Below, piece by piece: positions 1 through 6,538 of a stretch of 14,834 nt of DNA; position 1 is the stretch's first letter, and every line of letters starts with the position of its first letter. Source of the stretch: an uncultured Xanthobacteraceae bacterium. GTDB lineage: Bacteria; Pseudomonadota; Alphaproteobacteria; Rhizobiales; Xanthobacteraceae. The stretch spans positions 1-14,834 of the forward strand of contig CATPCO010000337.1 of NCBI GenBank assembly GCA_955652925.1. The letters run 5' to 3'. Under the pieces are notes generated by a model. It was not told where the DNA came from, did no database searches, and saw only the letters and a program-made list of their open reading frames with translations. A program made the translations under genes and the position numbers.

Positions 1-245
1 CTTATTATAGCGCGTTTGATCGGGCAACACCGCTGCAGGTCAAAGCGATCCTCGTCGGCGCGCTTGCCTATTTCGTCCTGCCGTTCGATTTTGTTCCTGA
101 TGTGCTGCCGCTGGTGGGATTCAGCGATGATGCCGCGGTGCTGATCACCGCAATCAAAGCAGTCGCGGGACATATGCGGCCCGAGCATCGCACCGCGGCG
201 CGTGCGGCGCTTGCGCGATTGAACGAAGAACGTAGCCCGGATTGA
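1..245 (+). CDS. DUF1232 (YkvA-like) membrane protein, 3' fragment
   Basis: Only the last 80 codons are in the window; the gene enters from the left edge in the frame starting at base 3. The translation contains the hydrophobic stretch YFVLPFDFVPDVLPLVGFSD, with the P-x-D-x-(I/V)-P-D core followed by G-(F/Y)-x-DD that characterises DUF1232/YkvA proteins. These are small, probably membrane-associated proteins of unknown function. The acidic pair in FSDDA and the segment after it (AAVLITAIKAV) fit the second conserved helix. The C-terminus is Ala/Arg rich. The last residues (RSPD) and the TGA stop are provided by the first arm of the palindromic repeat at 231-262, so the native C-terminus may have been altered by repeat insertion. 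The family assignment is by motif recognition; the role is unknown. Confidence 0.8.
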   Translation, partial: YYSAFDRATPLQVKAILVGALAYFVLPFDFVPDVLPLVGFSDDAAVLITAIKAVAGHMRPEHRTAARAALARLNEERSPD

Positions 246-311
246 GCGAAGCGAAATCCGGGGCTGCTCCTGGGCTGCTCCCGCGTTTCGCTGCGCTCAA
301 CGCGGGCTACG
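231..311. repeat. Two inverted copies of a 32-bp palindromic intergenic repeat
   Basis: Arm 231-262 begins CGTAGCCCGGATTGAGCG and arm 280-311 is its imperfect reverse complement; the two differ at only a few positions. Each 32-bp copy can also fold on itself: CCGGATT pairs with AATCCGG in copy 1, and CCCGCGTT with AACGCGGG in copy 2. The differences between copies are compensatory, so both internal stems are preserved. A 17-bp spacer (263-279) separates the copies. The sequence type resembles short palindromic repeats common between genes in Bradyrhizobium-like genomes. It sits between the DUF1232 stop and the convergent oxidoreductase gene, where the paired hairpins could also act as a bidirectional transcript end; that role is inferred. 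Confidence 0.85.
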
Positions 312-314
312 AAT

Positions 315-1295
315 TCATTCCCCCGGGTGCACGATCAGCTTGCCCATGACCTTGCGGCCGGCAAGCGCCTTGATCGCCTCCGGCGTCTTCGCAAGCGGAT
401 AAGTCTCTTGGATATGGCAGGAGAGCTTGCCCTGCGCGCACCAGCGCGCGAGCTCCTCGATGGCCGCCTTGTACTGGGCAGTGTCATGCCGGACCCAGGC
501 TCCCCAGAAAACGCCGAGCACGGCACAGCCCTTGAGCAGAATGAGATTGAGCGCAATCTTTGGTATCTCGCCGGCGGCAAAGCCGACGACCAGATGGCGG
601 CCCTGCCAAGCCAAGGAGCGCAAGGCAGGCTCGCTGTAGGGACCTCCGACCGGATCGAAGACGACATCAATTCCGTGCTCTGCGCCGACGCGTTTGAGCG
701 CGGCGCGCAAATCTTCCTTTGCGTAATTGACGGCCTCATGGGCGCCGTGGGCGCGGGCGAAGCTCAGCTTGTCGTCGCCGGAGGCGCAGGCAATGACATG
801 CGCGCCCATTGCGCGGCCGACCTCGATGGCGGCAAGTCCCACTCCACCTGAAGCGCCCAGCACCGCCAGGCTCTCCCCGGGCCGCAAGTCCGCACGGTGC
901 TTGAGCGCGTGATAAGCCGTCCCGTAGGTGATGGTGAGGGCAGCAGCGCGGTCGAAATCGAGGCCAGCCGGGATTTTCACGATGTTGCCGGCCGCCACTG
1001 CCGTGCGCTCGCGCGCGGCATTGAAATTCGTGTAGCCCATGACACGGTCGCCGGGCGCGAAGCCGGAAACGCCGGAACCGACCGTCTCCACGGTGCCCGC
1101 AAACTCCGCTCCCGGCGAGAACGGAAACGGTGGCTTGGTCTGGTATTTTCCGGCGACGATGAGAGTGTCGAGGAAATTGAGACCGGCCGCGGCTACGCTC
1201 GCCACCACCTCGCCCGGTCCGGGAACCGGATCTGATATGTCCGCAAGGACGAGGTCATCGGGGGTCCCGAATTTCTGGCAGAGAATCGCTTTCAC
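315..1295 (-). CDS. NADPH:quinone oxidoreductase-type alcohol dehydrogenase (zinc-independent MDR)
   Basis: The product is a 326-residue medium-chain dehydrogenase/reductase of the quinone oxidoreductase type, a cytosolic enzyme expected to use NADPH to reduce quinones or enones. The N-terminal GroES-like domain includes GLNFLDTLIVAGKY and the FSPGAEFAGTVE-x-VG-x-GV segment. The Rossmann domain has LAVLGASGGVGLAAIEVGRA, the AxxGGVG nucleotide-binding motif. The cysteine cluster of zinc-binding members is absent, and length is normal for the family. I prefer the GTG at 1295 because the protein then starts with the family-typical (M)KAILCQKFG and GGGAGCAGG lies 7 bases upstream. A TTG at 1313 would add six residues. 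The gene ends four bases from the palindromic repeat and is convergent with the DUF1232 gene. The physiological substrate cannot be told from the sequence. Confidence 0.92.
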   Translation of the reverse strand: MKAILCQKFGTPDDLVLADISDPVPGPGEVVASVAAAGLNFLDTLIVAGKYQTKPPFPFSPGAEFAGTVETVGSGVSGFAPGDRVMGYTNFNAARERTAVAAGNIVKIPAGLDFDRAAALTITYGTAYHALKHRADLRPGESLAVLGASGGVGLAAIEVGRAMGAHVIACASGDDKLSFARAHGAHEAVNYAKEDLRAALKRVGAEHGIDVVFDPVGGPYSEPALRSLAWQGRHLVVGFAAGEIPKIALNLILLKGCAVLGVFWGAWVRHDTAQYKAAIEELARWCAQGKLSCHIQETYPLAKTPEAIKALAGRKVMGKLIVHPGE

Positions 1296-1368
1296 CGCGG
1301 CACCTGCTCCCAAGACAGCGAACGACTTTATTGCTGTAGCACGGAACTCGTCCTTGCGCCGTAGCGCT

Positions 1369-1613
1369 GTAGGGTGGGCAAAGGGCGCGCAGCGCAGACA
1401 AGTTTACGCAGTCTGCGCAAGCTTGACTGCGTCGAGAATTGCGCCTCCTCTCGATCTTTGTGCGCGCCCGTGCGGGGGCACCCCAAAAAATGCTGCGCAT
1501 TTTTTGGGGACCCCGTCCACGCGGTCCGCGCTCGCCGCCAGGACACACCGCGTGCGCACGGGCACCGCGACGGAAAATGTGGCTTCCGACGCGGCGCCCT
1601 TTGCGCACCCTAC
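1369..1613. repeat. 245-bp non-coding element with nested inverted repeats
   Basis: This fills most of the gap between the oxidoreductase start (1295) and the IalB-family gene (1689). Outer arms 1369-1389 (GTAGGGTGGGCAAAGGGCGC...) and 1593-1613 are reverse complements at 19 of 21 positions. Inside lies a 9-bp pair, GCCCGTGCG at 1466-1474 and CGCACGGGC at 1555-1563. At the centre is a 13-bp perfect stem with a 3-base loop (1481-1509). Two overlapping 8-bp hairpins lie near the left end (1392-1418 and 1406-1432). The whole could fold into one long branched structure. The ends resemble a GTAGGGTGGGCAAAGG repeat that I recall from Bradyrhizobium-type genomes. I see no coding capacity in family terms and no clear target-site duplication. 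The rest of the 1296-1688 gap shows nothing else I can support. Confidence 0.75.
1481..1509. other. Perfect 13-bp stem-loop, possible terminator or structural core of the element
   Basis: CCCCAAAAAATGC and GCATTTTTTGGGG flank the trinucleotide TGC. An outer stem, CGGGG at 1473-1477 with CCCCG at 1511-1515, extends it. The A6/T6 runs lie within the stem, so it does not have the classic stem-then-U-tract layout of an intrinsic terminator. It lies 180 bases upstream of the IalB-family start codon. Transcript ending, RNA stabilisation and simple mobile-repeat structure are all possible. Confidence 0.6.
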
Positions 1614-1675
1614 CTTCTATTCGCCTTCACATTGCCGAATTCGCGCAGCATTTGCGTGAGTTGCCGTAGCCCTGC

Positions 1676-1680
1676 GGAGG
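1676..1680 (+). promoter_or_regulatory. Ribosome-binding site of the IalB-family gene
   Basis: GGAGG lies 8 bases before the ATG at 1689. It decides the start: the reading frame is open back to 1374 through the repeat element, but only this ATG gives a Shine-Dalgarno sequence followed by a signal peptide. Confidence 0.8.
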
Positions 1681-1688
1681 TCAGGCCA

Positions 1689-2372
1689 ATGACCGGGTTC
1701 AAAATCGCCGTGACTGTGTTCTCGGTTGTGCTTGCCGTCTCGCCGCTATCGGTCGCCTCTGCCCAGCAGCCGTCGCCACCGCCGGCCGCCCCCGACGCGG
1801 CGGCCCCCAAGTCCACAGCACCCAAGTCCACAGCACCCAAGTCCGCGGCTCCCAAGACGGCTGCACCCAAGACGGCTGCGCCCAAGAGTGCCACCGCGAC
1901 GCCCGCAGCGCCGGGCGGGAGTGACAGCCAACCCACCTTGCTCGGACAGTATGGCGATTGGGGCGCCTATACCGCTTCCCCCGGCGGCAAAAAGGTTTGC
2001 TTCGTGCTGGCGAAGCCGAAGAGCTCGAAGACCGAGCCCGCGGGCCGCACCCGGGACCAGGCCTATATGTTCATCTCCAGCCGGCCGACGGAAAATGTGA
2101 AGAATGAGGTGTCGGTGACTATCGGCTACCCGTTCAAGACCAGCTCGGATGCGACGGTCGAGGTCGGCGCCACAAAATTCGCCATGTACACCCAGAACGA
2201 TGGCGCCTGGATCAAGAATGTCGCCGATGAGGCGCGCATGGTTGACGCGATGCGCAAGGCAGCCGATGTGACGGTGAAGGGCACATCCGGGAAGGGCACA
2301 AACTCCACGGATCAGTATTCGCTCAAAGGCCTGGCGCAGGCGCTCGAGCGGGTCGAGCAGGAGTGCAAGTAG
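1689..2372 (+). CDS. Invasion-associated locus B (IalB) family periplasmic protein
   Basis: The product is a 227-residue secreted protein. Residues 1-25 form a Sec signal peptide (basic start, hydrophobic core AVTVFSVVLAVSPLSV, cleavage expected after ASA). Residues 28-77 are a Pro/Ala/Lys linker with six PK(S/T)(T/A)(A/T)-type pentapeptides at 40-69. The IalB-like domain runs from about 84 (LLGQYGDWGAYT) to the end and includes RDQAYMFISSRP, NEVSVTIGYPF, KFAMYTQNDGAWIK and YSLKGLAQALERV. Two cysteines, C104 and C226, flank the domain and may form a disulfide. The family is named after a Bartonella protein linked to erythrocyte invasion, but it is widespread in free-living rhizobia, so no virulence role is implied. 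The gene stands alone, convergent with the importer operon. Confidence 0.88.
   Translation: MTGFKIAVTVFSVVLAVSPLSVASAQQPSPPPAAPDAAAPKSTAPKSTAPKSAAPKTAAPKTAAPKSATATPAAPGGSDSQPTLLGQYGDWGAYTASPGGKKVCFVLAKPKSSKTEPAGRTRDQAYMFISSRPTENVKNEVSVTIGYPFKTSSDATVEVGATKFAMYTQNDGAWIKNVADEARMVDAMRKAADVTVKGTSGKGTNSTDQYSLKGLAQALERVEQECK
1806..1895 (+). repeat. Six tandem 15-bp repeats in the IalB-family coding sequence
   Basis: Units start at 1806, 1821, 1836, 1851, 1866 and 1881, each beginning CCCAAG. The first two (CCCAAGTCCACAGCA) are identical and units four and five differ only at the last base. They encode PKSTA, PKSTA, PKSAA, PKTAA, PKTAA and PKSAT. The unit is a multiple of three, so copy-number change would alter linker length without shifting the frame. 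Confidence 0.95.
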
Positions 2373-2396
2373 CCGGAATCTGTTCGGATTAGTCAC

Positions 2397-2418
2397 CCTT
2401 TGTCTGGCAGGACAAAGG
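2397..2418. terminator. Hairpin downstream of the IalB-family gene, possible terminator
   Basis: CCTTTGTC and GACAAAGG form a perfect 8-bp stem around the loop TGGCAG, 24 bases past the IalB stop. There is no T-run on either strand, so an intrinsic terminator is uncertain. A second small hairpin, CCCGC-GTGA-GCGGG at 2478-2491, is followed by TTCGTTT and may serve instead. The remaining bases of the 239-bp convergent gap (2373-2611) hold no gene I can support. Confidence 0.4.
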
Positions 2419-2611
2419 CGCGCGCGCTCACTCCGGACGGGACGCGCTGTAGCTTCGGCATTCGCGCGCAGCGCGCTCCCGCGTGAGCGGGTTCGTTTCG
2501 CTGGCACGACTCGGACGAGAGCCAATGCAGCGACATGTCTGCTGCTTGTGGAAGCTCACATGCCAGCGTTTGAGCCTAACGCGGTTTGACCCAAGTACAA
2601 CTGCCCGCTGG

Positions 2612-3622
2612 TCAGCCGGCCATCGGATTCTGAGCGGGCGGCAGATCGTGCAGATGACAGGCGGCAAGATGCGTGCTGCCGATCGGCCGCAACTCCGGCT
2701 CTTCCGTTCGGCAGCGCTCAAACACGTAGGGGCAGCGGGTGTGAAAGCGGCACCCTTTCGGCGGACTGATCGGACTCGGCACGTCGCCTTTGAGAATGAT
2801 GCGCTGACGGACGGCACCCGGCTCGGGGACTGGAGCCGCCGAAAGCAGCGCCTTCGTGTAGGGATGCTTCGGGTTTGAGAAGATATTTCGTTTCGGCGCG
2901 AGCTCGACGATCTTGCCGAGATACATGACCGCGACGCGATGCGTCATGTGCTCTACGATGGCGAGATCATGACTGATGAACAGGAGGGCGAGGCCAAGAT
3001 CGAGCTGCAGATCCTGCAGCAGATTCACGATTTGCGCCTTCACCGATACATCAAGCGCCGAGACTGCCTCGTCGCACACGATCAGGTCCGGCTCGGCGGC
3101 AAGCGCCCGGGCAATCCCGATGCGCTGGCGCTGTCCGCCCGAGAACTCATGCGGCCATCTGTTCACCGTATCGCGGGGCAGCCGGACCTTGTCCATTAGC
3201 GCGCCGATGCGGGCATCGAGGTCGGCCGATGACTTTGCCAGCCCGAAGTTCCGAATAGGCTCTGCTATGATGTCGCGCACGCGCATGCGCGGATTAAGGC
3301 TCGCAAACGGGTCCTGAAAGACCACCTGCACACGGCGACGCAGGGGACGAAGCGCGCCGGCTGAGAGATCGTCGATGCGGCGCCCGTCCAGCACTACCTG
3401 ACCGGCGGTGATATCGAACAGGCGAAGGATGGCGCGCCCGACGGTCGACTTTCCGCAGCCGGATTCACCGACCAGGGCCAAGGTTTCCGCCCTGGCGATC
3501 TCGAACGAGACGCCGTCTACCGCGTAGACCAAGCGTTTGCGGCCGACGCCGAGGGCAGCCAGACCTGAGCGCACCGGGAAATGCTTCTTGAGATCATTGA
3601 CCTGGAGCAGCGGGATGCTCAT
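2612..3622 (-). CDS. DppF/OppF-type peptide ABC transporter ATP-binding protein
   Basis: This 336-residue cytoplasmic ATPase is the second nucleotide-binding subunit of the importer. Walker A is GESGCGKST (52-60), the Q-loop is in VFQDP (Q103), the ABC signature is SGGQRQR (161-167), Walker B is LIVCDE (180-185) and the switch histidine is H218 in FISHD. The C-terminal oligopeptide/dipeptide (oligo_HPY) region has four cysteines, C291, C297, C304 and C322. This layout is known to hold a [4Fe-4S] cluster in some Dpp ATPases. The ATG at 3622 overlaps the stop of the upstream ATPase gene by four bases (ATGA), which indicates translational coupling. An upstream in-frame start at 3655 would add 11 residues overlapping that gene and is less likely. 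It is the last gene of the operon. Confidence 0.95.
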   Translation of the reverse strand: MSIPLLQVNDLKKHFPVRSGLAALGVGRKRLVYAVDGVSFEIARAETLALVGESGCGKSTVGRAILRLFDITAGQVVLDGRRIDDLSAGALRPLRRRVQVVFQDPFASLNPRMRVRDIIAEPIRNFGLAKSSADLDARIGALMDKVRLPRDTVNRWPHEFSGGQRQRIGIARALAAEPDLIVCDEAVSALDVSVKAQIVNLLQDLQLDLGLALLFISHDLAIVEHMTHRVAVMYLGKIVELAPKRNIFSNPKHPYTKALLSAAPVPEPGAVRQRIILKGDVPSPISPPKGCRFHTRCPYVFERCRTEEPELRPIGSTHLAACHLHDLPPAQNPMAG

Positions 3623-4608
3623 GCGGCCAGCATGGCCTTGGGCGCGAAATGGCATGCCGCGATATGGCCCGGCGCTTTGAGCTCAAGCGCCGGTGCGATG
3701 TGCCGGCAAACATCGCTCGCCAATGCACATCGGCCGGCAAACACGCAGCCGGCAATGCGCTGCTTGAGGCTCGGCACGATGCCGGGGATCTCGGCAAGCC
3801 TTGTCGTCTTCTCATGCAGTGAGGAGCCGAGCTTCGGCAAAGCGCCGAGGAGACCTCGCGTATAGGGATGCCGAGGGTTGCGGAAAAGCTCGCCGACTTT
3901 CGCTTCCTCCACTTTGCGGCCGGCATACATCACCATGACGCGTTCAGCGATCTCCGCCACCACGCTGAGATCGTGGGTGATGAGAATGATAGCGGCACCC
4001 ACCCGCTGCTTGAGCTCGCGCAGCAGGTCGAGGATCTGCGCCTGAATGGTGACGTCGAGCGCGGTCGTCGGCTCGTCGGCGATCAGGAGCTTCGGGTTGC
4101 AGGCAAGCGCGATGGCGATCATCACCCGCTGCCGCATGCCGCCGGAGAGCTGATGCGGGTATTCGCGCCTGCGCTGTTGCGGCTCGGCGATCCCGACGAG
4201 CCGCAGCATTTCCAGTGCGCGGCGTTCGGCCGCTTGCCAGCCAAGGCCCTGATGCAGACGCAGGGTTTCGCAGATCTGGTGGCCTACCGTGAGCACCGGG
4301 TTGAGGCTGGTCATCGGCTCCTGAAAGATCATGCTGATCTGATTTCCGCGGACATCGCGCATGGCACGCTCGTCAAGCGCTAGGAGATCGACGCCGTCGA
4401 ACCGGATTTTTCCGCTGATCTTGCCCGGTGGTTCGGGGATAAGGCGCAGGACCGAGCTCGCCGTAACGGACTTGCCACAGCCGCTCTCGCCCACGATCGC
4501 AATCGTCTCGCCGGCTTCCACCGTGAACGACACGCCGTCCACGGCCCGGTTCACCCCGTCGGGGGTGCGGAAATGCGTTTGCAGATTTTCGACTTCCAGC
4601 AGAGCCAT
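3619..4608 (-). CDS. DppD/OppD-type peptide ABC transporter ATP-binding protein
   Basis: This 329-residue ATPase pairs with the DppF-type subunit to drive import. Motifs are Walker A GESGCGKS (40-47), Q-loop Q96 in IFQEP, signature LSGGMRQR (154-161), Walker B LLIADE (174-179), D-loop ALD and switch H212 in LITHD. The C-terminal oligo_HPY region carries C288, C294, C301 and C319, with exactly the same C-x5-C-x6-C-x17-C spacing as the partner ATPase. The start ATG at 4608 lies 12 bases after the stop of the permease gene, with only a weak Shine-Dalgarno match (CACTTTGAA), so its translation may depend on coupling. Length and motifs are complete. Dpp versus Opp cannot be distinguished from sequence alone. 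Confidence 0.95.
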   Translation of the reverse strand: MALLEVENLQTHFRTPDGVNRAVDGVSFTVEAGETIAIVGESGCGKSVTASSVLRLIPEPPGKISGKIRFDGVDLLALDERAMRDVRGNQISMIFQEPMTSLNPVLTVGHQICETLRLHQGLGWQAAERRALEMLRLVGIAEPQQRRREYPHQLSGGMRQRVMIAIALACNPKLLIADEPTTALDVTIQAQILDLLRELKQRVGAAIILITHDLSVVAEIAERVMVMYAGRKVEEAKVGELFRNPRHPYTRGLLGALPKLGSSLHEKTTRLAEIPGIVPSLKQRIAGCVFAGRCALASDVCRHIAPALELKAPGHIAACHFAPKAMLAA

Positions 4609-4620
4609 TTCAAAGTGCCG

Positions 4621-5571
4621 TCACAGCCGTTTCTTCATGCGCGGATCAAGCGCATCACGCAGTCCGTCGCCAAGCAGATTCACCGCAAGGACCGTCACGG
4701 AAAGGAATATTGCTGGAAAGAACACGATATATGGCTTGACCTGCCAAAGGGCGCGTCCTTCGGCCATGATATTGCCCCACGAAGGAATGGTGGGCGGCGT
4801 GCCGGCTCCGATGAACGACAGGATTGCTTCCACGATCATGGCGCTGGCGCACACGTAAGTGGCCTGCACCGTCATCGGCGCAACCGTGTTGGGTAAAATG
4901 TGGCGCAGGAGGATTGTGACTGTCCGAGTACCTGCGGCAACTGCCGCGTCTACATAGGGCTGCTCGCGCAATGACAGTACGACGCTGCGGACAAGCCGCG
5001 ATACCCGCGGAATCTCCGCAATCGTGATCGCGGTGATGACGTTGCCGACGCTTCCGCGGGTGAGCGCCATCAGCGCGATGGCAAGCAGGATCGGAGGGAT
5101 CGACATGACCCCGTCCATTACGCGCATAATGAATCCATCGGCCCAGCGGAGGAAACCGGAGACGAGGCCGATGGCAAGGCCGGCGAGGGACGCGAGCAGC
5201 GCCACGAAGAAGCCTACGCCCAGCGAGACCCGTGCGCCGTAGAGTACGCGCGAATAGATGTCGCGGCCCAGCATGTCGGTACCGAACCAGAATGCAGCGG
5301 AGGGCTCGCGGATGCGCCGGGCCGGCGCAACGGTGGTGGGGTCGACAGTGCCGAGCCACGGCGCGAGCAGGGCGATCAGCAGCATCGTTGCGACGAGTGC
5401 CCCGCCAATGGCGATCGCGGGATGGCGCCAGAGGAAACCGACCAGGCCGCGCCGAACCTTCACGGGTGGCAAAATATCCGGCAGCTCAGGGGCGGCGACA
5501 AAATCGGATGCTGCCGACGCTGTGACGACCGCGTCGGTTGCGAATGCGGTCGCGTGCGAGGGGCTGTTCAA
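4621..5571 (-). CDS. DppC-type ABC transporter permease
   Basis: This 316-residue inner-membrane subunit has an OppC/DppC layout: a cytoplasmic N-terminal extension (1-50), a first helix at about 53-73, the conserved WFGTDMLGRDIYSRVLYGAR linker (95-114), then helices near 116-140, 155-173, 181-197, 235-257 and 281-303. The EAA loop that docks on the ATPases is DAAVAAGTRTVTILLRHILP (208-227). The C-terminus has NLLGDGLRDALDPR, typical of DppC. The start is an unusual TTG at 5571 that overlaps the upstream stop as TTGA. An AGGA sits 8 bases upstream, and no in-frame ATG occurs before the first helix, which supports this start. The N-terminal extension is Ala/Val rich and longer than in many homologues. 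Confidence 0.93.
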   Translation of the reverse strand: MNSPSHATAFATDAVVTASAASDFVAAPELPDILPPVKVRRGLVGFLWRHPAIAIGGALVATMLLIALLAPWLGTVDPTTVAPARRIREPSAAFWFGTDMLGRDIYSRVLYGARVSLGVGFFVALLASLAGLAIGLVSGFLRWADGFIMRVMDGVMSIPPILLAIALMALTRGSVGNVITAITIAEIPRVSRLVRSVVLSLREQPYVDAAVAAGTRTVTILLRHILPNTVAPMTVQATYVCASAMIVEAILSFIGAGTPPTIPSWGNIMAEGRALWQVKPYIVFFPAIFLSVTVLAVNLLGDGLRDALDPRMKKRL

Positions 5572-6509
5572 TACCGGATCCTAGGATCAAGCAGCGTGTA
5601 GAGTAGGTCGATCAGCAAGTTCACGAGGACATAGATGAAGCTGAACAGCAGCACGATGCCCTGAATGACCGGATAATCGCGCCGCAGGATCGCATCGACG
5701 GTGAGCCGGCCGATCCCCGGGATGGCGAAGACGGTCTCAGTGACCACTGCTCCGCCGATCAGGAGCGCGATGCCGATGCCGATCACGGTGACGATCGGCA
5801 CGGCGGCGTTCTTCAAGGCGTGCAGGAAAAGGATGCCGCCTTGCCCGATGCCCTTCGCCCGCGCCGTGCGGATATAATCCTGCTGCAGGACTTCGAGCAT
5901 CGTAGCGCGGGTCACCCGCGCGATCAGCGCGATGTACACACAGCCGAGCGCAATCGCGGGTAGAATCAGATTCTCCAGCCACGGCCACAACCCTTCCCTC
6001 AGTTGGGTGTAGCCCTGCACCGGCAGCCAATCGAGTTCCAGCGCAAACACATAAGCGAGCAGGTAGCCCACCACGAAAACCGGGACCGAGAAGCCCAGTA
6101 CCGCGAGTGCCATGATGCCGCGATCGATCAGGGTATCGGCCTTCCATGCCGCCACCACCCCGATCGGCACAGCGACGGACACCGCGAGGATGAGCGTAAC
6201 CGCCATCAGCGAGAGCGTCGGCTCGATGCGCTGAGCGATCAAGGTTGCAACTGGAAGGTTGGTGAAAATCGAAGTGCCGAGATCGCCGTGCAGAATCTGC
6301 CAGACCCACTCGCCAAAACGCACAAGAAACGGCCGGTCGAGACCGAGACTCTGGCGAATGCGCTCCACATCCGCAGGGGTCGCCTGGTCGCCCGCGACGA
6401 CAGCAGCCGGATCCCCGGGCGCAATGTAGAGCAGGCTGAACACGAACAGCGCCACCACCGCCATCACGGGGATGGTCGCCAGAATGCGCCGAACGACGTA
6501 ATTCAGCAT
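5568..6509 (-). CDS. DppB-type ABC transporter permease
   Basis: This 313-residue inner-membrane subunit begins MLNYVVRRILATIPVM, the usual start of DppB/OppB proteins, with helix 1 at about 9-30 and the conserved APGDPA just after it (30-35). Further helices lie near 98-121, 132-158, 181-199, 236-257 and 283-306. The EAA cytoplasmic loop is YIRTARAKGIGQGGILFLHA (212-231). The C-terminal LLDPRIRY is typical. The segment 31-97 forms the periplasmic loop that contacts the binding protein. AGAGCAGG lies just upstream of the ATG, and the gene follows SBP1 after 29 bases. It heterodimerises with the DppC-type permease. Confidence 0.94.
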   Translation of the reverse strand: MLNYVVRRILATIPVMAVVALFVFSLLYIAPGDPAAVVAGDQATPADVERIRQSLGLDRPFLVRFGEWVWQILHGDLGTSIFTNLPVATLIAQRIEPTLSLMAVTLILAVSVAVPIGVVAAWKADTLIDRGIMALAVLGFSVPVFVVGYLLAYVFALELDWLPVQGYTQLREGLWPWLENLILPAIALGCVYIALIARVTRATMLEVLQQDYIRTARAKGIGQGGILFLHALKNAAVPIVTVIGIGIALLIGGAVVTETVFAIPGIGRLTVDAILRRDYPVIQGIVLLFSFIYVLVNLLIDLLYTLLDPRIRY

Positions 6510-6538
6510 AAGCCTGCTCTAGCACGATTTATGCCGAC

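Noticed and set aside
1374..1688. N-terminal extension of the IalB-family frame through the repeat element
   Set aside because: The extension is translated palindromic repeat sequence, and the signal peptide with its Shine-Dalgarno sequence begins at 1689.
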